Shown here in pieces: positions 25,527-32,995 of a stretch of 39,498 nucleotides of DNA. The DNA comes from Bacteroides sp. CAG:443 (GTDB taxonomy: Bacteria; Bacteroidota; Bacteroidia; Bacteroidales; Bacteroidaceae). Position 1 is the first letter of the stretch. The number at the start of each line of letters is the position of its first letter. The DNA lies in assembly GCA_000432735.1 (NCBI GenBank), contig FR887838.1:1537-41034 (forward strand), written 5' to 3'. Below the pieces are notes generated by a model that was not told where the DNA came from, made no database searches, and saw only the letters and a program-made list of their open reading frames with translations. Position numbers and translations under genes: made by a program.

Positions 25527-27458
25527 TCACCAGATACTGTCGGGATACAAAATCATATCTTTTGCCTTTCCCTTTACGGTTATTTCCGGACGTACAGCAG
25601 CAGCTTCCTCCTCGGTAAGCAATCCTTTGGCACAGAGTCTTCTGGCAATCAGGTGAAAATATCCTTCCTGATTCTCACGCAGGGTAGCATCGGCATTGAA
25701 CACCGAACGGAAATGCTTGGGCTTCGGTACAATGGAAGCCAGAAAAATAGCTTCTTCCACCGTCAGGTCGGAGGGCTCCTTGTCGAAGTAAAAATGAGAG
25801 GCTTCGCATGCTCCGTAAACCAAAGGTCCCCACTCCACGAGGTTCAGGTAGACTTCGTACATGCGCTCTTTCGAGGTAAGGTGCTGATTCTCTATCAGCC
25901 AGACGATGAGTGCCTCCTCCAGTTTGCGGGCAATGTTCTTATGACGGTTCAGAAAGACATTCTTCACCAGCTGCATGGTGATGGTACTTCCCCCGCGCGC
26001 AAAGCGTCCTACCTCCAGATCGTAAGCCAAGGCTTCCTGAATGGCTCCCGGCAGAAAGCCCTGATGATAATAGAATCCACCGTCCTCCGATTGCATAATT
26101 GCCATCTGAAGCAGAGGAGAAATGCGGTCGAGCGGACGGAAATTGGGATTCGACGGACCAATGAAGAACGTTCTTACGGGCCGGTCGTTCTCGTATGCGG
26201 TATATTCAAACTCACCGTTCATCTTGGTGAGCTCGCTTCCTCCCAGACTTTCGATACGGAATCCATGCCCACGCAGGTCGGAAGAAAATTTCAGACTATC
26301 CAGATGATTGAAATTCACATCGAGCAACAAATCATAACTCAGCTTGCCCGAGGTACGAATGCCTTGCACATGGCGGAACAAACCTTTCGGCAACGAAGCA
26401 AACAAGTCCTCTGCCGGAAACGCAGGACGATGGATGCTTGCCGTATAATGCCACTTACGGTCTTTCTCAGCCCGCAGGTAAGGATGAAAATTCAGGCGGT
26501 TGAATATCACGGTAGACGCACTGTCCAGCTCAAAATAGTTGTCGCCTACATGACAGGTATACTCCAGCTTTCCCTGATCCAGATCGATGGTATCGGGAGA
26601 AAGTGCTGCATGATACACCTCCAGTCCGTCGACAGAAGCCATGCCTTCCAGTGTCAGCGGTGCAGAAGCCGAAGACAACTCCGACAATTTGAAAGCAATG
26701 GAATCGAATTCCACCGTCGCATTATAATGAGGGCGTATATATGGAAGCATTACTTTCTCATCCTCATCGGCAGAAGCTATGCTGCCTTCTATCAGACGCA
26801 TGCTGCGTGCCAGCGTACCTCTGACCTTCCATTCACGCTGCATAGCGCCTTCTTCTACCTGAATAGCGGAAGCAAACTGGCTGTTCGTAAGAATAAGTTC
26901 GGGAATCAGAAAGCGAGTTTGCAAGGAATCACGGCGTGCCGTCACCTTCAAGTTATGCAACTCTCCGTTCTCGGGCAGCATCCGGAAAATCAGATGAAGT
27001 GTCTGCTTTACCCGTACATCGTATCCACCCAAAGCATTTGTCTCCGTATCCGAATCATCCTTCTCTCCGTCCTTCTGACGAAACAGAAAGTCATAATTCG
27101 AAATTCCTCCTTCCTTTACGAAAGAAAGTGTCATGCCTTCCACATCGACCTGACGCACCGATATTTTTCCTCCCAACAACGAAAGCAGACTGAGGTCGAC
27201 CTCCACTTTGTTGAGGTTCAGCAACGTATCCCGATCTTCAGGAACAACAGTCAGTCCTTCCAGACGGACAGTAGAAAGAGAAGGCATAGTCAGTTCGCGA
27301 TAAGCAATCTGTAATCCGTAATTCTGTCCCAGCATTTCCAGTTTCTTCCCGGCAACATGCCGCAACAGGGCTCCCCTACATAAGAAGAGTCCTGTTCCTG
27401 CCACAAGCACAACCAATATTACTCCTGCGGCAATTCGTTTAAGTACTCGGCTTTTCAT
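25527..27458 (-). CDS. AsmA-like domain fused to GT51 peptidoglycan glycosyltransferase
   Basis: The 643-residue inner-membrane protein has one N-terminal transmembrane segment (about 8-28). Residues about 30-400 are an AsmA-like region, shown by LEMLGQNYGLQIAYRELTMP, LEGLTVVPEDRDTLLNLNKV and VRQVDVEGMTLSFVKEGG. Residues about 430-600 are a glycosyltransferase 51 domain: SEDGGFYYHQGF with the expected catalytic Glu458, GGSTITMQLVKNVFLN, RKLEEALIVWLIE, KERMYEVYLNLVEWGPLVYGA and EAIFLASIVPKP. GT51 enzymes polymerise lipid II into glycan strands. No transpeptidase domain follows, so this is a monofunctional transglycosylase with an unusual large periplasmic N-terminal part. It follows the basic Pro/Arg-rich gene by 38 bases and is probably co-transcribed with it. 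Confidence 0.88.
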   Translation of the reverse strand: MKSRVLKRIAAGVILVVLVAGTGLFLCRGALLRHVAGKKLEMLGQNYGLQIAYRELTMPSLSTVRLEGLTVVPEDRDTLLNLNKVEVDLSLLSLLGGKISVRQVDVEGMTLSFVKEGGISNYDFLFRQKDGEKDDSDTETNALGGYDVRVKQTLHLIFRMLPENGELHNLKVTARRDSLQTRFLIPELILTNSQFASAIQVEEGAMQREWKVRGTLARSMRLIEGSIASADEDEKVMLPYIRPHYNATVEFDSIAFKLSELSSASAPLTLEGMASVDGLEVYHAALSPDTIDLDQGKLEYTCHVGDNYFELDSASTVIFNRLNFHPYLRAEKDRKWHYTASIHRPAFPAEDLFASLPKGLFRHVQGIRTSGKLSYDLLLDVNFNHLDSLKFSSDLRGHGFRIESLGGSELTKMNGEFEYTAYENDRPVRTFFIGPSNPNFRPLDRISPLLQMAIMQSEDGGFYYHQGFLPGAIQEALAYDLEVGRFARGGSTITMQLVKNVFLNRHKNIARKLEEALIVWLIENQHLTSKERMYEVYLNLVEWGPLVYGACEASHFYFDKEPSDLTVEEAIFLASIVPKPKHFRSVFNADATLRENQEGYFHLIARRLCAKGLLTEEEAAAVRPEITVKGKAKDMILYPDSIW

Positions 27459-27496
27459 AATATCTCATTGATATTTGCCGCAAAATTACGCTTTAC

Positions 27497-28444
27497 TTAC
27501 ATCTTGTGCAAGAAAGATTTTTCTTTTGTTTGCTTAACCTGCTTTCCTCCTTCCTTTCCATTCGGGCGTACCGGACGACGGTTGACCTTATGTTCTGAAT
27601 TAGAAGGACGTGTCACCCTGTTCGGAGCCTTATCGGCAGGACGGGAGAAACCCGGACGTGCCGGACGACTGTTTCCCGGTTGAACCGGTCGCTTGTTGTC
27701 GACTCTAGACGGACGCTTCTCGGGTTTAGGAGCAGGTTTGGGCGCAGGCCGTACACTACTTCCGGGACGATAAGGCGGACGAGCTTCGGGACGGTGTGCC
27801 GGAGCTCCCGGTTTCGAAGGACCAACCGGAGTAAAATGGTATCCCGGATTCTTGGCCGGACGAGGAGCTATGAAGTCGTGCTTTCTGAACTCCGGACGGC
27901 TATGGAAGTTTCCTCTATATACGGGGTGCTGGTACCGGCCGGCATAATGCGTACGGTAAAAGCCCGTGTTCCGGTAAAACCGTCGGCTGTGAGCTCCGCG
28001 ATATGTCAAGTAATGTACCGGACGTCCGAAATAGAAGAAATCCCTATTGGGATATACTTTGTACACACGCAGGTAACATACATTGTTCAAAGCATAAATC
28101 GGACGGAAGAAATATTCTATTGCCAAGAATCGTGCATAAGCAGAGCTGGAAAGTACCCAGCGCAGGTCATCGTTTCTTTCATCCAAATATCGGTAATACG
28201 CATCAAGAGCGGCAGCATCGGCACAAGCCATCCCTGTCAGATAAGGATCTACTCCACTCAGAAAATCGAAGTTTATTTCAAACAAATCATTGTACTGGCT
28301 CTGATTCAAGTTCAGTTCGAAAGCCATACGGTCTGTCAGAAAGCGGGCATTGACACGAATATCGCCAAAAGAAGAGGCACGTGCCGACAAAAAGCATGCA
28401 CAAAGCATGAAACAAAACAGTAATGTGAACTTTCTGGTTTTCAT
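27497..28444 (-). CDS. Secreted protein with basic Pro/Arg-rich tail, unknown function
   Basis: I do not recognise a named family. The 315-residue product has a signal peptide ending near SARASS. Residues about 30-130 look globular and mainly helical (FLTDRMAFELNLNQSQYNDL, then alternating aromatic and charged residues). About 130-190 is rich in Tyr, Arg and His (RRFYRNTGFYRTHYAGRYQH). About 190-315 is a low-complexity, strongly basic tail of Arg-Pro, Lys-Pro and Gly repeats (RPAPKPAPKPEKRP). Such a tail could bind anionic polymers such as peptidoglycan, LPS or DNA; this is inference. It precedes the GT51 gene by 38 bases, and its promoter overlaps the upstream pot operon terminator. Confidence 0.75.
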   Translation of the reverse strand: MKTRKFTLLFCFMLCACFLSARASSFGDIRVNARFLTDRMAFELNLNQSQYNDLFEINFDFLSGVDPYLTGMACADAAALDAYYRYLDERNDDLRWVLSSSAYARFLAIEYFFRPIYALNNVCYLRVYKVYPNRDFFYFGRPVHYLTYRGAHSRRFYRNTGFYRTHYAGRYQHPVYRGNFHSRPEFRKHDFIAPRPAKNPGYHFTPVGPSKPGAPAHRPEARPPYRPGSSVRPAPKPAPKPEKRPSRVDNKRPVQPGNSRPARPGFSRPADKAPNRVTRPSNSEHKVNRRPVRPNGKEGGKQVKQTKEKSFLHKM

Positions 28445-28473
28445 ATTCTATATATTTTTCTGATTTCCTGATA

Positions 28474-28504
28474 CAAAAATAGGAGGATAAAAATCCTCCT
28501 GCAA
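28474..28504 (-). promoter_or_regulatory. Promoter of the basic secreted protein gene, containing a terminator
   Basis: On the minus strand TTG (28504-28502), 20 bases, then TATTTTTG (28481-28474) form a Bacteroides-type promoter. The terminator hairpin of the pot operon occupies the spacer, and its U-tract coincides with the -7 box. Confidence 0.5.
28476..28500 (-). terminator. Intrinsic terminator of the pot operon
   Basis: On the minus strand AGGAGGAT and ATCCTCCT form an 8-base-pair stem with a TTTT loop, followed by ATTTTTG. A second inverted repeat, GGAAACT/AGTTTCC (28506-28537), lies just upstream of it. Confidence 0.75.
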
Positions 28505-28555
28505 CGGAAACTTTCTATTTGCCAATAGGGAGTTTCCTATTTCTTTTAGGGATAA

Positions 28556-29896
28556 TCACCTGCGACGATGCTTGCGGTGCTGTTTGCGACGGCGCTTGTA
28601 AGCCAGTACACGCCGACGTATCTGCCAGATACTCAGCCCGGCTACCACTACGAGAATCAGAATAACAATGCCGCTGTTCAGGTTATCACCCTTGATACGC
28701 GACCATATCTCGAGCACGTTTACCGTCTTGTCGCCAAAATCGCGTATCATGGAACAACGGTTTACGATGGAGAGATCCGGATATTGTGTATTGCGCAATT
28801 TTACATTACGCCCTTCCGGTCCGAAGAAATAGCTGGCATCCACCGTTTCGGTAAGTGTGGTATCGATGCAAGCCTCCATGATTTCGGGAGCCGCCACCGC
28901 ACTGACATACCCATTTTCTTCCATGTTGCGCAAAGCAATATCAGGACGACATAGGAAGTTGATGAAATAACTTGCCGCCTTCACGTTCTTGGCATACTTG
29001 GGAATCACCCATCCGTCGTACCAGATATTACTTCCTTCCTTGGGAATGGAGTAAGCCAGATGTACACCTACCCGCTCGGCTTCTTCAATTGCCCACTGTG
29101 CGTCACCGCTCCAAGTCATGTTTATCCACGCCTTCCCCTTGGTCATCATCTCCTTTCCGAAGTCGGCTTCCCAGCCCGCCACATTCGGTTTCAACAGCTT
29201 CAGGTACTTTTCTACCGTATCCATGGCGGCAGGAGAATAATCGTTCATCAGTTCGGGAACAGAAATCGTACCATCGGCAAGTTGCTTGCGATAAGCATAT
29301 AGCATAGCCGTACCGTAAGCATCCCGGTAAGCGTCCTTCATCAGAATACGTCCCGCAAAGCGTTTGTCCCACAGACAGCCCCATGTCTCCATATCCTGAG
29401 CAGTTACATACTGCGTATTGTACAGCAATCCGGCAGTTCCCCACATATAGCATACCGCATACCGGCTGGCCGGATTCTCCGTGGTACCCAGTTTATCTAT
29501 CTGACGGCGGATATAGGGAGAAATTCCTTTCATGTAGTTGGGTGAATGTGCGAATACCGTATCGATAGGCAACAGCAATCCCTTATGCAACATACGTTCG
29601 ATGATGTATTCCGAAGGACATACCACATCGAAATCCTCATGCCCCTTTTCAATCTTGGTAAGCATGATTTCATTGATATCGAAGGTCTGATACACGATAC
29701 GTATATCCTCTCCGGTCTGTTCCTTGTAATATTGCTGAAAATCTTCCAGCACCCCTTCTCCGATATAGTCGGCCCAGTTGTATACTTTCAGTATATTCTG
29801 ACGCGATTCGTCGGCATTATAGCAGCCCGTCATAGCCAGACAAGCCCACAGGCATACGATAACTTGATAAAATCTTTTCATTCTACGTTTCGGCAC
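28556..29896 (-). CDS. potD: Spermidine/putrescine-binding lipoprotein with C-terminal membrane segment
   Basis: The 446-residue extracellular solute-binding protein of the polyamine ABC importer. A lipobox ending in AMTGC (Cys25) follows the signal sequence (start at Met6 also possible). The body fits the PotD/PotF fold: LKVYNWADYIGEGVLEDFQ, a FDINEIMLTKIEKGHEDFDV segment, YAVCYMWGTAGLLYNT, and WSGDAQWAIEEAE, with DGWVIPKYAKN near the hinge. Unusually, residues about 408-426 form a hydrophobic segment (GIVILILVVVAGLSIW) followed by a very basic tail of Arg, Lys and His. This would tether both ends to the inner membrane. It is the last gene of potABCD, 22 bases after potC. Confidence 0.92.
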   Translation of the reverse strand: MPKRRMKRFYQVIVCLWACLAMTGCYNADESRQNILKVYNWADYIGEGVLEDFQQYYKEQTGEDIRIVYQTFDINEIMLTKIEKGHEDFDVVCPSEYIIERMLHKGLLLPIDTVFAHSPNYMKGISPYIRRQIDKLGTTENPASRYAVCYMWGTAGLLYNTQYVTAQDMETWGCLWDKRFAGRILMKDAYRDAYGTAMLYAYRKQLADGTISVPELMNDYSPAAMDTVEKYLKLLKPNVAGWEADFGKEMMTKGKAWINMTWSGDAQWAIEEAERVGVHLAYSIPKEGSNIWYDGWVIPKYAKNVKAASYFINFLCRPDIALRNMEENGYVSAVAAPEIMEACIDTTLTETVDASYFFGPEGRNVKLRNTQYPDLSIVNRCSMIRDFGDKTVNVLEIWSRIKGDNLNSGIVILILVVVAGLSIWQIRRRVLAYKRRRKQHRKHRRR

Positions 29897-29918
29897 ACGG
29901 CTTTATCTCTGCAAAGCC

Positions 29919-30710
29919 TTATTTCTTCGGAGCCTTTCCGGCTCTACGGTTAATAATAATCAGCAAGATTAAGATAACGACAAACGTCAGGGCGGACAGC
30001 GGACGAAGCTCCGGCGTCAATCCTCCCTTTCGGGCATCGGCATAGATATAAGTAGAAAGTGTTTCCAATCCCTGGTTTCCGATGGTAAACACGGTTACGG
30101 CAAAATCGTCGAATGAGATAGTCAGTGCCAGCAGAAAACCGCTGATCATACCCGGACGTATCTCAGGGATTATCACTTTCCAGAGCGCCTGCATCGGAGT
30201 TGCCCCCAAATCGAGTGCTGCTTCATACAGGTTCGGGTTCATTTGTTTCAAGCGAGGAAGCACACTCAGCACCACATAGGGCGTACAGAACGTAATGTGA
30301 GCCAGCACAACGGTTGTAAATCCCTGTGTAATGCCCAGCGAAACGAAAAGCAGGAACAACGAAATACCGGTTATGATATCACCGTTCAGAATAGGAATCG
30401 TATTGATAAACCCTATGGCTTTCCGGCTGCGCGCACGCAAATTGAAGATACCGATGGCAGCAATGCTCCCCAGCAAGGTAGAAACCGTAGCTGCAATCAG
30501 GGCAATGGCAAGGGTATTGATGCAGGCGTTCATCAGTGAATGATGTGCACCGGTATTCATCAATGACTCATACAGCTTGAATGAAAAGCCGGTCCAGTTG
30601 CCCAGCACTTTCGCCTCGGTAAACGAATAAATCACAATAATCAGAATAGGTGCGTAAAGCAATATCAGCAACACCCACAAATATGTCTGCTCGATGACTC
30701 TTCTTACCAT
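29919..30710 (-). CDS. potC: Polyamine ABC transporter permease PotC
   Basis: The 263-residue inner-membrane permease has about six hydrophobic segments and the EAA loop that contacts the ATPase, seen as EAALDLGATPMQALWKVIIP. The start MVRRVIEQTYLWVLLILLYAP is typical of PotC/YdcV. It pairs with PotB to form the translocation pore for spermidine or putrescine. The start codon overlaps the end of potB by 7 bases, indicating tight coupling. Confidence 0.93.
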   Translation of the reverse strand: MVRRVIEQTYLWVLLILLYAPILIIVIYSFTEAKVLGNWTGFSFKLYESLMNTGAHHSLMNACINTLAIALIAATVSTLLGSIAAIGIFNLRARSRKAIGFINTIPILNGDIITGISLFLLFVSLGITQGFTTVVLAHITFCTPYVVLSVLPRLKQMNPNLYEAALDLGATPMQALWKVIIPEIRPGMISGFLLALTISFDDFAVTVFTIGNQGLETLSTYIYADARKGGLTPELRPLSALTFVVILILLIIINRRAGKAPKK

Positions 30711-31504
30711 ACGCCTCCTCCTTTCTCCGACTCGTCCTTATTCTCGGGAGCGAACAAGGAAGTGGCGGCAATCAGGAACAACATGATGAGCGAAAGCGCC
30801 GCTCCGTAGTTCCACAAGCTGTTGTTTATATTCTCCTGTATGGTTGTTCCAAAGAGTTTGATGTTGTTCATTGTCAGCAACTCGGCAATGGCAAAGGTCG
30901 AAATGGTAGGCATGAATACCATCATGATACCACTTACTACCCCCGGCATGGACAAAGGAAAAATCACTTTCCAGAATACTTGGAAAGAATTGGCTCCCAA
31001 ATCCTGCGCCGCCTCGATGTAACTTCTGTCCATTTTCTGCAAGGTATTGTAAATAGGATAAATCATAAAGGGAATGAAATTGTATATCATACCGAAAATA
31101 AGCGCTCCTTCGCCCAGCGGCAGCCGGCAAAAGTCGAACAAGGCGACCGTAGCGAGCGTACGCACCAGGATGTTTACCCACATCGGAAGGATGAACAGCA
31201 TGATCAGCGTGCGCGAATAACTCAGATTCTTGCAGTTGTTCAGAATCCATGCCACCGGATATCCCAGCAAGATGCATCCCAGCGTGGTAAGAATGGCAAT
31301 ACCGATAGAATAGACAAAGGTATTGACCGACTCCGAATGAGCAAAAAACTTGCTGAAATTGGCCAGCGTAAGATGTCCCATGTCGTCGGTAAACGCATAT
31401 ACCACAATCAGTAACAGCGGGATGATAACAAATATGACCGAAAAAATGAGATAAGGCAAAACCCAACTCTTGCGCGAAGAGAAAAAATGTTGCAATTTCT
31501 TCAT
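30704..31504 (-). CDS. potB: Polyamine ABC transporter permease PotB
   Basis: The 266-residue permease has six predicted transmembrane segments and the EAA loop EAAQDLGANSFQVFWKVIFP. The N-terminus (SWVLPYLIFSVIFVIIPLLL) and the GYPVAWILNNC segment fit the PotB/YdcU family. It is transcribed between potA and potC, 10 bases after potA and overlapping potC by 7 bases. The C-terminal residues are hydrophilic and probably cytoplasmic. Confidence 0.93.
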   Translation of the reverse strand: MKKLQHFFSSRKSWVLPYLIFSVIFVIIPLLLIVVYAFTDDMGHLTLANFSKFFAHSESVNTFVYSIGIAILTTLGCILLGYPVAWILNNCKNLSYSRTLIMLFILPMWVNILVRTLATVALFDFCRLPLGEGALIFGMIYNFIPFMIYPIYNTLQKMDRSYIEAAQDLGANSFQVFWKVIFPLSMPGVVSGIMMVFMPTISTFAIAELLTMNNIKLFGTTIQENINNSLWNYGAALSLIMLFLIAATSLFAPENKDESEKGGGVW

Positions 31505-31514
31505 TATCCTTATA

Positions 31515-32909
31515 TTAACAAATTACACGAATAGCCTCAGCAGGAATGGTAATACCCACGCGGTCACCGTCGTCCCACACATCGTTGGTATCGACAAAAA
31601 CATTTTCGTCCCAGTCGGACAAAACCGTGAGATGATAATGGTTTCCCTTGTAAAGAATGAACTTCACCTCTCCGGTAAGCATTCCATCTTCTTCATTGTC
31701 CTGCAAGATTACCTTGTCGAAATCTACTTCCACCTTCACGTGCTTCCAGTCGCGTGACGAGTCACTCATATCCACCCGCGGACATTCGAACTCGCAACCG
31801 AGGAATTCCACGTGTGTTTCGTCTATCATCGATGCTTCGAACGTATTGCATATCCGCTCTTTCTGCATGATATGTATGTCCATCGGCTTGATGAGCAGAC
31901 CAACTTCCGAACCTGCTTCGAAAGCATGATAGTCTTGTACCAGAAATTCATAATCGCCTACAGCCACTGCCATCTCGTAATGTACCCCCTTGAAGATGCA
32001 CGACTGCACCACACCACGAAGCTGTGCCGCATCGGACACGGGGAAAATATACAAGTCTTCCGGACGGATTACCACATCGACAGGAGCATTTTCGCCAAAT
32101 CCCTTATCCACACATTCAAACTCCCGTCCGCAGAAACGTACCAGACAATCGCGCACCATCGTTCCGTTCAAGATATTGCTTTCACCGATAAAATCGGCAA
32201 CGAACGAATTGATAGGCTCATTGTAGATATCGGTCGGCGTACCGATCTGCTGAATCTTTCCTTCGCTCATGACCACAATGGTATCGCTCAGCGTCAAAGC
32301 CTCCTCCTGATCGTGCGTAACATAAACAAAGGTGATGCCCAGACGGCGGTGCATTTCCTTCAGTTCCATCTGCATATCCTTACGCATTTTCAGGTCGAGT
32401 GCTGCCAGCGGTTCGTCGAGCAACAATACTTCCGGCTCGTTTACAATGGCACGAGCGATGGCAACACGCTGCTGCTGTCCACCCGACAACGAGTTTACGT
32501 CACGGTATTCATAGTCGGTCATGCCCACCATCTTCAATGCCACCTTCACCTTTTTCTCCATCTCCGCCTTCGGCATTTTCTTCAGTTTCAGTCCAAAAGC
32601 AATGTTATCATATACATTCAGGTGAGGGAACAGCGCATATTTCTGAAACACCGTATTCACCGGACGACGATGAGGAGGAGTCTGGGTGATTTCTGTCCCA
32701 TCGATATACAGCTCCCCTTCCGAGGCAGTCTGGAATCCCGCAATGAGTCGCAGCAACGTTGTCTTTCCACATCCAGAAGGACCGAGAATCGTCACGAATT
32801 CCCCCTTGCGGATAGACAAGTTAATATGGTCGAGTGCCGTCTTTTCACCAAAGAATTTCGACACGTTTTTTACTTCGATAATAGGTTTATTGTCTTGTTG
32901 CATAAGCAT
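31515..32909 (-). CDS. potA: Polyamine ABC transporter ATPase PotA, with extended TOBE region
   Basis: The 464-residue ATPase energises polyamine import. Walker A is GPSGCGKTTLLR (about 43-54), the Q-loop region follows at TVFQKYALFPHL, the signature is LSGGQQQRVAIARA, Walker B LLLDEPLAALD, and the H-loop VTHDQEEAL. PotA proteins are usually about 370-380 residues; here the C-terminus is some 90 residues longer. It looks like two successive TOBE-like regions, one with VDVVIRPEDLYIFP and a second after WKHVKVEVDF ending in VGITIPAEAIRVIC. It is first in the operon, with a -7 box upstream. Met3 is an alternative start. Confidence 0.93.
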   Translation of the reverse strand: MLMQQDNKPIIEVKNVSKFFGEKTALDHINLSIRKGEFVTILGPSGCGKTTLLRLIAGFQTASEGELYIDGTEITQTPPHRRPVNTVFQKYALFPHLNVYDNIAFGLKLKKMPKAEMEKKVKVALKMVGMTDYEYRDVNSLSGGQQQRVAIARAIVNEPEVLLLDEPLAALDLKMRKDMQMELKEMHRRLGITFVYVTHDQEEALTLSDTIVVMSEGKIQQIGTPTDIYNEPINSFVADFIGESNILNGTMVRDCLVRFCGREFECVDKGFGENAPVDVVIRPEDLYIFPVSDAAQLRGVVQSCIFKGVHYEMAVAVGDYEFLVQDYHAFEAGSEVGLLIKPMDIHIMQKERICNTFEASMIDETHVEFLGCEFECPRVDMSDSSRDWKHVKVEVDFDKVILQDNEEDGMLTGEVKFILYKGNHYHLTVLSDWDENVFVDTNDVWDDGDRVGITIPAEAIRVIC

Positions 32910-32926
32910 GTTCTGATTTCAGCCCG

Positions 32927-32934
32927 CAAAGGTA
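32927..32934 (-). promoter_or_regulatory. Candidate -7 box of the potABCD operon
   Basis: On the minus strand the site reads TACCTTTG, a full TAnnTTTG match, 18 bases before the potA start codon. No convincing -33 TTG is seen at the expected distance. Confidence 0.5.
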
Positions 32935-32995
32935 CACATTATTATTAACTTATCTCGTTAAAAAGGAAGAGTTTTGTACCTATAATAAGATAAGC

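Noticed and set aside
25653..27314. 553-codon open frame antisense to the AsmA-GT51 gene
   Set aside because: No domain or composition typical of a protein; the minus strand carries conserved GT51 motifs.
31812..32948. 378-codon open frame antisense to potA
   Set aside because: It mirrors the ATPase gene, is rich in His, Arg and Cys, and has no recognisable motif.
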